This document shows, piece after piece, positions 1 to 12,700 of a DNA stretch of 64,000 bases. Source of the stretch: Channallabes apus. Taxonomy: Eukaryota > Chordata > Actinopteri > Siluriformes > Clariidae. The stretch spans positions 29,392,804-29,456,803 of the forward strand of contig CM060114.1 of assembly GCA_030522415.1 (NCBI GenBank), read 5' to 3'. The notes under the pieces are model-generated. The model made no database searches, had not been told where the DNA came from, and saw only the letters and a program-made list of their open reading frames with translations. The position numbers and the translations under genes were made by a program. Position 1 is the stretch's first letter. Each line of letters starts with the position of its first letter.

Positions 1-7
1 ATTTTTA

Positions 8-178
8 TTACACAATGAAAGAATCAGATTTTCTATTGACTTGATGGACGTTGGGCTCCTGCCACTCTGCTAATGGAGCAACGTACCACATGACCACTCC
101 TGAGGGATTGATGGAGACGACAAAGTCAGTGGTGTCCTTCAATGTAGGCATGGCCTTCTCCATGAACACATCATACAC
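8..178 (-). CDS. naga: naga copy 1, exon 8 (C terminus and stop)
   Basis: Encodes [20 protein letters not shown], then [18 protein letters not shown] to the stop TAA at 8-10. Human NAGA also has [12 protein letters not shown] near its end. The polyadenylation hexamer AATAAA begins inside the stop codon (TAATAAA), but the window ends 7 bases later, so the true cleavage site cannot be seen. Confidence 0.9.
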   Translation of the reverse strand: MYDVFMEKAMPTLKDTTDFVVSINPSGVVMWYVAPLAEWQEPNVHQVNRKSDSFIV

Positions 179-3100
179 CTGAGAGAGAGAATTTACAGCT
201 ATTACTTCACTAAACTGTGAACAATGTACGAGTCTTCCATGGAAGATGTGTGGTGCCGGCTCACTCGACGTTCTACTTCTACAAATGAAATAGCTTGTAC
301 AGATCTACGCTCAACCAAGATTCAGTAAAGTTCCCAAAAACTGTTTAGAAAGAGCAAAGTGATGGATAAGGATCCCTACAGTACGTTACCGAAGCTTCAC
401 AGAAAATGAAATGAAAAATAAGTAGCCCATCATATACAGTATTATACATTGACTATACAAGGCTGATAGTACATTCATTAGTTATACATGTATTGTGGAA
501 TATAACAATCATCATCTGCACTGTTTCTTACTAAAGAGAACAAGTTCAACGAGGTAGCTGAAAACAACTTCGCCTGAACACGAATTCAACTGTAGTCTAC
601 CAAAAACACCTTGTGGCGTCTTTTGGTATTACAGCCCAGCCACATTACTAAACCTCTGACTGTTACAGTATATTGGACGTATTTTAAAAAAATTTTTTTA
701 AAGCATCAAAAACATGCACTAAGCAATGCTTTCCTTTATGTAAAGCTGCACACTACACAAGCCATCAAACACGATTACCTGATAGCTGCCAGGTGTGTAG
801 TCGAGCACCTTCAGAGATGTCCGATAGCGGAATGGCATATCAGTTCTTCTGCTGAAGAACACCAAGGCACTTGCTTTGTTAGACAAAGGACGCCAGAACA
901 CCTCTATATCACTTTTCTCCTGAGAATCAAAAAAGAACGAAATTGTGTAAAGGAATGATTTACAAGAAGTGTAGCCCTCATCAACAACTCACTTTCTATC
1001 CTACAGCAAATACCTTTATCAGGCGTCGTCCTTGGATGCCCAAGGGGTCCTGGTTGATGGAGATGACAGCTTTGTTCTGCAGAATAGCTCGCGCCCCACT
1101 GTTTAGGGTCCGCAGGTCATTAGACATAAAAAGAGGAGCTGCCATTATTGCCCACAATGCCATCTGAGAACGAGACTGGTCCATGCTCAGGCCAAAATCT
1201 CCGATCACCAACTAGGAACATTGCAAAATATTATTTTAAGATTTCTTAAAATTGTTCATCATGAGTATTGACACTGATGGGGGCTGAAAGTAAAAACATT
1301 ACAAGAGAGGAGGATGCGTGTTAATTTTTTTCCTCATGAATTTATACACTGTAAAAGAGAAGGTCAAAGATCTGCACCAGGTTTTTCTATTTACTATTTA
1401 TTTCTATTCTTGCTGTTTGTGGCTTTTAGTGCATCTTCCCTGCTCTGTTAACTTTAAATATAGTTTATTTTGTCTACACAGATGTAAGCATGTCTAGCAG
1501 ACATCTTACTGATGGCAGGCCATAACCTCAAAATTGAGATGTGTTATATCCCTCGACATACAACTGCATTTGATCTTCTAGGAAAAACTGTGTCTCTCAC
1601 ACAACTTCCCTGTGTCATGCTGCTGACACAACCCTGGTTAGAACTTGTAGACTTGGTCAGGGCCTTGTACATAATCCAATGCATTGGTCGCTCAGAGGGC
1701 TAAGGCACCGAGTTATTGACCGGAAGGTCTGGGGTTCAAGCCCCAGCTCCACCAGGTTGCCATTATTGGGCCCTGACCCCAGTTATGCTGGAATATGTGA
1801 AAGAAGACTTTCACTGTACATTAATAATATGTATACATACAGTAGATGTAATAAATAAAGGCTTTTTTAACTTCGAACTTTACTTCAGCCTGTAGCCACC
1901 TGGATATGACTGTTGCTCGCCTACTAGGGGTGAATAAAATATGTCAACGGGTGCAAACATTTTAAAGAAGGTTGTACTCCTGTGAATGATGATCCCAACC
2001 CGAGTCTTGAAAATCAACAGATACTGTAACTGTCGCCAACTTGCGGAAGAGACGAGATTGTCTACACACAATCATTCCACATCAACTCCACTAGCACATT
2101 AAAGTTACTTGGCTGGGAGTTATTGCTACATCCCCTGTACCATCCTGGCCTCACTCCAAGCAATTTCCACATATTTGGGATATTAAAGGGGTTCCTGGGA
2201 GGCCAGCGTTTCAGACATGAACAATCATGGCTACGTAAATGAAATGTTATCCAAGCACTAGTGAAACACTGGGATAAGTGCATTAGTGTAACAGGGGATT
2301 ATGCAGAGAAACAAAAAGTTGTTTTTACTGATATTCTGCACAATTAAAAGTTCTGGTTTTACTTGAACACACGTTGTATATATGTATATACACTTCTCAC
2401 AATAAGTTAGGGATATGACCATGAGGTTAGCATGAGTGCTTTTCCTATTTGCTCTGAATTTGAATGAAATAAGTAAAAGTTCCCTTTGATATTACTAATA
2501 ATGTATGAGAAGAAACACCCAAAACATTTAGACAATAACAGGGATAGCCCCTAATAACAAAAATTGACAATGTCAGCAGCAGGTGGTTCCACCATTTGCC
2601 GCAATGACAGCTTGACAGCAACATCTCGTGATCCTCACTAGCCTCATGATGTTGTTCTGAGATAATGCGTTCCACTCTTCTACAAGTGCTACACGCAGCT
2701 CTGCCGGGTCATGTGGGGGTGGGGTATGATCATCCAGTCTCTGCTTCAACTGGTCCCAGACGTGCTCTATGGGGTTCAGGTCAGGGGACATTGATGGCCA
2801 GACCATATGAGGCACTCCAACTTCCTCAAGTCGAGCTGTGACAACTCTGCCACGATATGGTGGAGCATTATCATCCGTGAACAGAAAGTTGGGGGTGTGC
2901 TGGCGGAATTGGGGGGACTGATGATGGGTTCTATGATGTCTCTGAGGTAAGAACGTGCAGTGACTGAGCCATGTACAATAACCAAATCTGTTTTGCGCTG
3001 ACTGTTGCACCTCCTCCACCAAAGCAAACCCTGCAACCAAACTGCTGCAAATGTTCACGGCGGTGTCTTGGTGTCAGTGGAGTCACCTGCAACGGTCGTC

Positions 3101-3717
3101 AGGCCTTCAATCAAACATTTCGGAGTCGGTGGCGAATGGTTTGCCTGGAAACACTAGTACCCCTCGTAAACGGGCCTGCAGCTGTGTGGCAGTTGCATAA
3201 CGATGTCCGAGTGCATAGGTCCTTAGGTACTGGTCATCGTTGCGATCTGTCACTCGTGGGGCTCCACTCCTGGGTCTGTCATGAACTCTGCCAGTAGTTC
3301 TGTGTCTTGATGCAAGTCTGCTGATGACACTTTGAGACACATCAAGTTGACAAGCAACATATGACTGCCTGCCACCGACCCGAAGGCACACCATGGCCAG
3401 GTGGCGCTGCTCGTCCATTAAGTGACGTCGTGTGTTCATGACCGTTTGAATGGTGAACTTTGAATGACTTACTGACAATACCAGCTTTTTATACCCACAG
3501 AATGTTGAAATTGATGTTACATTGAAAAGGTTTTCTTTTGGGATTGTCCCCAATATAAGGCACACCTGTACACAATGAGACCATTACATGGAAAACACAA
3601 AATAAGGTGTGTCTATCACCCCAATACAATTGCCTCCCTATCCCAAAAATGTGAAACAAACACCGTATGTATGACATCCACTAAGTCTCTCACAATATCC
3701 CTAACTTATTGTGAGTA

Positions 3718-3798
<81 letters not shown>

Positions 3799-6700
3799 GA
3801 GGAACTTTGCTGGCTGTCTGTACAGCCAAGCCATCTTAAAATGTAGTACAAGTATACTGTATATATTATCCAACATGCTATAAAGACTTGTACCACCTTG
3901 TACCACACTTTAAACACGCCTGTTTAAAATAGTTTTAGTTTTCACAACAATAAAAAGAATATTTATTCATAGGCACTGACTAATTTGTACCAGCATGATG
4001 AAATGTTTTTGATGAAGTCATTCTGGATTAGACTTTCTGACAAAGGCTGTAAATGTAACTCAACAACCCTAGCCAAGTAGCAACCATAATACTCTGTACC
4101 ATGTCAGGGTCATTCCAGCGTCCTGGTCCAGCAGCAGGCTGCAGGATATCCTGGTTTTTTGTAAACCAGTCCACAATGTTTAGGATGCTGTCCCATGAGT
4201 CCTCAATATCACCGTAATTACGCCACAGGTTACAGATCTCACCAAGCAGAGTGTAATTTACCTAGCAAAGAGGAAATACATTTCGTCTTTAGATACAGAC
4301 CGTATGTATGAAGTGATATTAATTGTCCAGTGAATTTGAACTCTGGATGCACATTTCTATTGGAAATATCTTTATTAAATTAATTTATCAGTATTTCACT
4401 CACTTTAGGAGGAAGCCCACCCTGATAGGCAGGCCAACTGCAGGAATAGCCGATCTGACGGCCGGTGGCATTAAGCGCTTTCGACATACGTGGGTAGCCT
4501 GTTAAACAGAATGCAGAACAAATATGATTAACATAAAATTTGGGCAATTATAATTTATATTATTTCTACTGTATTTTTATAGCTTGCTTGTTTAGTCTTC
4601 ACTGCCTGGCCTAAATAAATAAATAAATAAATAAATAACGGCACATACTGTACTTGCATTCATCGTTTTCATTTCATTCAGCACACAATGTGGTGGACAG
4701 TTGCTTAGTTGTATTATTTGCTTAACGCAGTCCAATAATTTGACCCTTTAAATGGAGATTTTATTTTGTTGGCCAGGAAGTATATTACCCCGGGCATGTG
4801 TATGTTTAAAAATGCATATTTCTGGCATTCCCAGGGCAATATATAGTTTCACAAAGAGCGACAGGTTCACACAAATGCATACAAAATGTACAGTAAGTTG
4901 CAGTGGTGGGCTACAATCCATAATGAATAAATATATGCTAGACGTATACACTTTTCAAAATGAAAACCATTTAATTACAACCAATGTTGCATTAGTACAG
5001 ATAATGCTAGTGAAACACCGTACTAAATGCGTTTGTGTAGCAGGGGACTACATCGAGAAATAAAGGTAGTTTTTTAATCATACAAATGTATTCTCTTATT
5101 CCGCATAATCAGAAGTCCCCCGGTTTGACTCAAACACCCCTCATAACTACAAATGTCATAGTTTCCGCAACATCGGCAGGTTATTCATTCTAAAGTGTCA
5201 ATCATTTTCAGTCTTTTTTTTTCCTGTCTCTGCATGTCTTCTTCTTTACCCTTTCACCTCCCTGGTTATTTAACCCACTCTCACCCTGCTCCTGTACAGT
5301 AGAGTTGGAGTAGCAGCCATCCAGTTTCAGCATGTCAATTTCCCATTCAGCAAAGGTCTGAGCATCGGTCTCAATTTTATCCAGGGTTGTGCCGGGGTAT
5401 CCTGCACAAGTGTAAGTTCCCAAGTCACCATAAATGCCCAGTTTCAGCCCCCGGTCATGGACATAGCGTGCCAGTTTAGCAATGCCACTTGGAAACCTGT
5501 TAGGGCCAGACACACAGCAGACAACATAGATTAAATAAACATCTATGTGGACCATGTGCATCAATCGGTTTATTTTTAACAAGGCAGAACTTAAAATCTA
5601 AACCAAGCATAAACACTACACTTATAGTAAGTGTATGGATTTTACTATTTTTACTTTACTTTTGCACATATGCCAATACATATGAGCGAATTTAACTAGA
5701 TTTGATTACATTTTTCAACGTTATTGTGCAAAGTACATGTACAGTGCCAATAAAATGCAGTCGGCATCTAACTAAGTGCATTAGTGGCCTATTTACAATA
5801 AATAACAAATGTGGTAAGGCGCAATCCAGAGAGAAAAGGAAAGGCAAGAGTTTAGGAGTGATAGTAGGGACCATGACAGGGAAGGCAAGAGAGTTGGTTG
5901 ACATGAGGCACAGAAGGAAGGTGGATATACTGTGCGTACAACAGACCAGGTGGAAAGGTAGCAAGGCTAGAAGCTTAGCATCAGGGTTCAAATAGTTTTA
6001 CCATGGTGTGAATAGGAAATGGAAAAATGGAGTAGGAGAAAGAGGAGTTTGTTAGGAATGTTCTAGAGGTGAAGAGAGTATCAGATAGGGTGATGAGTCG
6101 GAAGCTGGAAATTGATGGTGTGATGTTCAATGTTGTTAGTGGTTATGCCCCACAGGTAGGATGTAATTTGAAAGAGAAGGAGAAATTCTGAGGTGAGTTA
6201 GATGAAGTGATGCAGAGCATCCCCAGAGGTGAGAGAGTGGTGATTGGTGCAGACTTTAATGGACATGTTGGGGAAGGAAACAGAGGAGATGAAAATGTGA
6301 TGGGCAGATTTGGTCTTCAGGACAGAAATGTAGAAGGACAGATGGTGGTGGACTGCGATGAAAAGGGGAGAATGTAGCCAGGCAACACAGGATGGAAGTG
6401 TGTAAAATAACCCTGGTGGTGAGGTGGCAGAAGAGGACAAAGGCAGAGCAGAGGGTTTAGAGGGAATGTGACCAAAGAGAAAGGAAGGAGGGTACTTGGT
6501 GTATCATCAGGAAAGTGGACAAGAAAACTTGGTGGTGGAACAAGGAAGTACAGGAGTGAATACAGAGGAAGAGGTTAGCTAAGAAGAAGTGGGAAAAGGA
6601 CTAAAGAGAGTAGACAGGAGTACAGGGAGATGCACCGTAAGGTGAAGGTAGATGTGGCAAAGGTCAAACAAAGAGCATATGAGGACTTGTATGCTAGGCT

Positions 6701-9700
6701 GGACAGCAAGAAGGGTGAGGTGGATCTGTACAGGTTGGCGAGGCAGAGAGATAGAGGATAGGGATAGGGAAGGATGTGCAGCAGGTTAGAGTGATTAAAG
6801 ATAGAGATGGAAATGTACTGACTGATGCCAGGAGGGTGATGGGAAGATGTAAGGAGTACTTTGAGGAGTTGATGAATGAGGAAAATGAAAGAACAAAGAG
6901 TAGAAGAGGTGACTGTTGTGGAGCAGGAAGTAGCAAATATTAGTAAAAGTGAGGTGAGAAGGGCGTTGAAGAGGATGAAGAGTGGAAAGGCTGTTGGGCC
7001 TGATGACATACCTGTGGAGGTATGGAAGTGCTTAGGAGAGGTGGCAGTAGAGTCTCTGACTAGTTTGTTTAACAAGACTTTAGAGAGTGAGAGGATTCCA
7101 GAGGAATGAAGGAGTGTATTGGTGCCGATTTTTAAGAACAAGGGAGATGTGAAGAGCTGTGGCAATTACAGAGGTATAAAGCTGATACAATGAAGCAGTG
7201 GGAAAGAGTAGTGGAAGCTACGTTAAGGGCAGAGGTGAGCATTTGTGAGCAGCAATATGGTTTCATACCTAGAAAGAGTATAACAGATGCAGTACTTGCT
7301 TTGGGGATGCTGGTGGAGAAGTACAAAGAAGGTAATAGAGAATTGCATTGCATCTTTGTAAATTCAGAGAAAGTGTATGACAGGGTGCCGAGAGAGGAGC
7401 TGTGGTGTTGTATGAGGAAGTCTGGAGTGGCAGAGAAGCATGTTAGATTGGTGCAGGACATGTATGAGAGCTGTAAGACAGTGGTGAGATGTGCTGTAGG
7501 TGCGACAGAAGAGTTCAAGGTGGAGGTGGGTCTGCATCAAGGATCAGCTCTAAGCCCCTTTTTGTTAGCTCTGGTGATGGACAGGATGACAGATGAGGTT
7601 AGACAGGAGTCTCCATGGACTATGATGTTTGCAGATGACATTGTGCTTTGTAGCGAGAGCAGGGAACAGGTGGAGGAAAATTTGGAGAGGTGGAGGTACG
7701 CTCTGGAAAGCAGAGGAATGGGCTGGAACAAGACAGAATACATGTGTGAATGAGTGGGACCCAAGTGGAACAGTGAGGCTACAGGGAGGTGAGCAGAGGT
7801 AAAGAAGGACTTTCAGTACTTAGGGTCAATGGTCCAGAGCAACGGAGAGTGTGGAAAGGAGGCGAAGAGACGAGTACAGGCAGGTTGGAATGGGTGGAGA
7901 AAAGTGTCAGGTGTGTTGTGTGATAAAAGAGTATCAGCAAGAATGAAAGGAAAGATGTTCAAGATTGTAGTGAGACCAGCGATGCTCTATGGCTTAGAGA
8001 CAGTGGCACTAAAGAAAAAACAGGAGGCAGAGCCAGAGGTAGCAGAGCTGAAGATGTTGAGGTTCTCTTTGGGAGTGACGAGGATCGATAGGATCAAGAA
8101 TGAGTTCATCAGAGGGACAACCCATGTTAGATGTTTTGGAGATAAAGTCAGAGAGGCCAGATTGAGGTGGTTTGGACATGTTCAGAGGAAAGATTGTGAA
8201 TATATCGGTAGAAGGATGCTGAGGTTGGAACTGCCAGGCAGGAGGTCTAGAGGAAGACCAAAGAGGAGATTTATGGATGCAGTGAGAGAGGACATGAAGT
8301 TAGTTGGTGTGAGAGAAGAGGATGCAGAGGATAGGGTTAGATGGAGGCAGATGATTCGCTGTGGCGACTCCTGAAAGGGAACAGCCGAAAGACAAAGAAC
8401 AAGAACAACAAATGTGGTAAATGAGTGTATGAGTCCATGTGTACAGGGGTGAAGGTAATTAATGTACAGAAGGCATAGTAGGTGATAATAATATGTTAAA
8501 TATAGTAATAAAAAATTTACCAGGCAAATTTTGTGCAGTGAATAAATACAGTAAATGTATTATAATATTTTTCTGTATTATTATTATTACTCATCATCAT
8601 CAGTGTTCTGCCCAAGGGCAGGTTCTAGGCAACCATTCTCTCCATTTCTCTCTGTCCATTGCTCTTCGTTTGATTGTCACGTATGAGTCACCTTTCTTAA
8701 TATCGTCTAATAACATGATAGGTGGTCTTCCTCTACTTCTTTGTCCTTCAAACCTTCCTTCTAGAACATCTTTCACTAGGCTTTCTCCTCTCAATAGGTG
8801 TCTGATCCATTTCTTTTTCTTCTTCCATATCACATCCAACAACTGCCTCCTTTCGCCCACTAGCTCCAGCACATATTCATTCGTTTTATGATCCTTCCAG
8901 CTGATCTTCTCCATATTTCTCCATATCCACATCTCAAATGCTTCCATCCTATCTCTTTCTCTCTTCTTTAAGGTCCATGTCTCTGACCCATATAATGCTA
9001 CACCCCATACCACTGCTTTAATTACTCTCTTCTTTAGATCTTTGCTCATTCGCTTTGTAAACAGTTCTCTTTTCTTGTTGAATGCATCTTTGGCCATCGC
9101 GATTCTGCTCTTTATTTCCGCTTCACATGAGCCATCGTCTGATATAAGCGAACCTAAGTAGCAAAATTGATGCACTTGTTCTACTGCTTAGCCATCTATC
9201 ATGATGTTTAACTTATTGCCTCCTTCCTTTTCTTTGCCTCTTCTGCAAACTCTCATGACTTTTGTTTTCTTGACATTGATCTTCATATCATATGACTTTC
9301 CAGTTTTGCTTAAGGCGTTCATTAGATTTTGTAGTCCTTTTTCTGAATCGGCTACCATACCTTGATCATCTGCGAACTTAACATCGGTCAAAAGCTCACC
9401 TCCTACTCTAACTCCACCTTGTACCTCTTCCATCGCCTCAATCATCATTGCCTCCGCATATATTGAGAAGAGTAGTGGTGACAACAGACATCCTTGCCTC
9501 ACTCCACGTCAATCTCTCCTGATTCCGAGTCTCCATTTTATGTTCTTACCACCACCGTTTGATTCATGTAGAGGTTCCTGATCAATCTTCTATCTCTCCA
9601 ATCAACTTTTATTTTCCTTAGGATCCCTAGAAGTTTAGTCCAATTAACTCGGTCAAATGCCTTCTCAAAGTCTACGAAACAGAAATACCTCTTCATTTAG

Positions 9701-12700
9701 CTCTAACCTTCTCTCACACAATATCCTCATAACAGCAATCGCATCTCTTGTCCCGCATCCTTTTCTGAATCCAAACTGAGTCTTACCGATAGAGTAATTC
9801 GCCTTCTGTTCCAGTCTTCTAGCAATTATTCTCAACATTATCTTCGAGGCATGTGAAATCAAGGCTATTGTTCTGTAGTCCGAACATTCAACGGCATTCG
9901 CCTTCTTTTCCAAAGTTACTATAGCAGCTTTTGTAAAGTCTTCAGGCCATTCTCCTGTATCGTATATTTGCTGACACAATTTTATCAGCTCTTTCTCGCC
10001 ATTTTCTCCGAGTGCCTTTATTAGCTCTGCTGGAATCTCATCAACACCCTCTGCCTTCCCACTCTTCAGATCTTTAATCGCTCTCTCAATTTCTGCTTGT
10101 AGTAAATCTGGTCCCTTTTCATCCACATCAACCTCCTCCTCCACTTCAATGTCAAATTCCTCCATTCCTGGTTTTCCACTCTTGTCATACAGTTCTTCAA
10201 TGTATTCCTTCCATCTTCTCTTGATTTCCTTATATTCCTTCAGCACCACTACGTTCTTGTCTTTGATGTATTTGCAAGCAGCCTTTACTTTCTTATTTCC
10301 TATCAACTGTTTGATGTTTGCATACATGAGATCTATTCTTCCTTGTTTCTCCAATAACTCAAATGTTTCACACTCTCTTTGCCACCAGTCTTCAAAAGCC
10401 CTCTCTGCTGTTCTTCTTAATTCATTATTGCGTGCTCGATACTTCTTTCCTTCGCTTGAGTTTGATCTCTTTGATTCTTCTCTCCTCCATCTGCTTTATC
10501 ATCTCCTCTGTAATCCACGGCTTCTTGATTCTAACTCCTCCCTTGTAACCTAATTTCTCTATTGCATTTATACGTAGAATGTCTTTCAGCCTGTTCCATC
10601 TTTCGTTGGTTTGTGTTGTTTCAGGTGTTGTTAAATTGACCAACTTCTCCTCTACACTATCTCGAAATGCCATTCCGTTATACTTTAGCTTCTCCAAGTC
10701 TAGCCTTCTTTTCTTTTTGCTCCCTTTGATCCTTTTCAATCTTAATGTAGTTACGTGCATTATCACCAGATTATGGTCTGAGGCGATGTCCGCTCCTGGG
10801 TAACTCCATGAACTCTTTATGCTGTTTCGATATCTTTGTGTCGTAAAAATATAATCAAGCTGATATCTGCCTATGTCACCTGGCATTTTCCATGTGTACC
10901 TCCTTCTTTTGTGCTGTTCAAAGCATGTGTTCGTTGCCACCAGCTGATTTTTTCGGCAAAAAAAAAAAATCTATCTCCTCTTTCATTTCTTCTACCCAAA
11001 CCATACTTGCCTATTTCTTTCCCGTCTACTCCTTCTCCTACCACTGCATTCCAGTCTCCCATTACAACCAACTGTTCATTTGCTTTCTCTGCTTTGATTA
11101 GATCTTCAATCTTTTGGTACATCTCTTCTATCTCTTCGTCTTCATGGTCTGATGTTGGCATGTATACCTGAATCACTATTAAGTTTCTCGGTTCCGCCTC
11201 AATTTTTATCTTAAGTAGTCTGTCGCCATGTTGTTGTTCAACGTCGATCACTCTCTTCGCTGTTTTCGAGTCTAATACGATTCCGACTCCTCTTTGTCCT
11301 TGTCCTCCACCAACACTGATAAATCGATATCCTTCAAAACAACAATCAGTGTTTTTCTTCCATTTGACTTCGCATAGACCCAGTATGTTCAAGTTGTTTA
11401 TCTTCATCTCTCTTACTACATTCAACATCATCTCCCTCTTGGCTGCCTCATTTGCTCCCATCGTCATGACATTCCATGTTCCAATTTTAAGCAAGTTCTT
11501 TTTTCGCGGATTTCGTTGGATAACGACCTTGGAGGTCGCGCTACCTCCACTGCCGAACGCGACATCAATAGCTTTATTCCTATTGATCTCGTTCACGTTA
11601 TTTACGATATTTCTTTTCGTTGTACTTTTCATTGCCTTTTAAACACGGGATTTAGTCAAGGTAGTTTCCCGTTGCTTTCCTTGACCATGGTAGTCTAGAT
11701 CGTATCAGTTGGACCGAATTCTCATCTATCTTTTCGCCCTGCTCGCCGAATGCGAGTCCATATTGCCCTCATAAACGCCTAACAGATCATCAAGTACCCC
11801 ACGTAGTACCCTGTAGCCATGTAACCCCAGGCAGGGACCCTTACAGGTGCTACCGATCTGGGTCAGACCGGACCTGGAGTAGTTTAACGTCATGCTCAGG
11901 ACTATATTATTACTAGTAGTAACATAATAGTAATATAATATAATATGTAATGCAATATAATGTTAATATGAATATTTATATATAATAATATAATACTTTT
12001 TAAATATTGGCAGAAAATGTGGAATAAATGTATTAAATATGAAAAATTATTAAGGAAATAGCAATATTATTATTTTGAAGATTATTTGCAATCTACAATA
12101 CAGTGCCTTTTTGGATCTGCCTGCAGTCGTCCTTGTGCATCTCTGCTCTTCACTGCCCAGCAGTCATCAATGTTGATATAGACATATCCGAGCTCCCTCC
12201 AGCCATCCTCAGCCAGTCGGTCCGCCATGTCCTTGAACAGCACCTCACTGGACAGACAGAAAAAAAAAAAGGCAGAGACCTCTGCATTGAATAGAGAAGA
12301 GGATGTCATTCACATCACAACATTCTACTGTATATAACAGAAAAAAAAAACATTAATCAATTCCAGGATCATGATCATAATTCACTGAAACTACTTCACT
12401 AAATCTGGAATGGGATAATTAAACAGGCACAGATTTGTGTTATGGTCAGTTCTGCACAAACATTTGGACAAATAGTATCATTTGGCGAGTTATCAGATAT
12501 TTGACATGAAAATCAATAATATAGGTTTATATACTGTATAAAGATTAAAACCAGGGGCGGGAGCAAGTGACCAGACAGCTCTTAAGGATTTGAGCGATAT
12601 TGATAAGAGTCACATACTGTAGTGATGGCTAGACAACTGCATCAGAGGATCTCCAAAATAGCAGATCTTATGGGGTGTTCCTTTTACAGAGTGTGGTTAG

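Noticed and set aside
3721..3793. Open frames of repeating Tyr-Ile
   Set aside because: They are translations of a (TA)n microsatellite.
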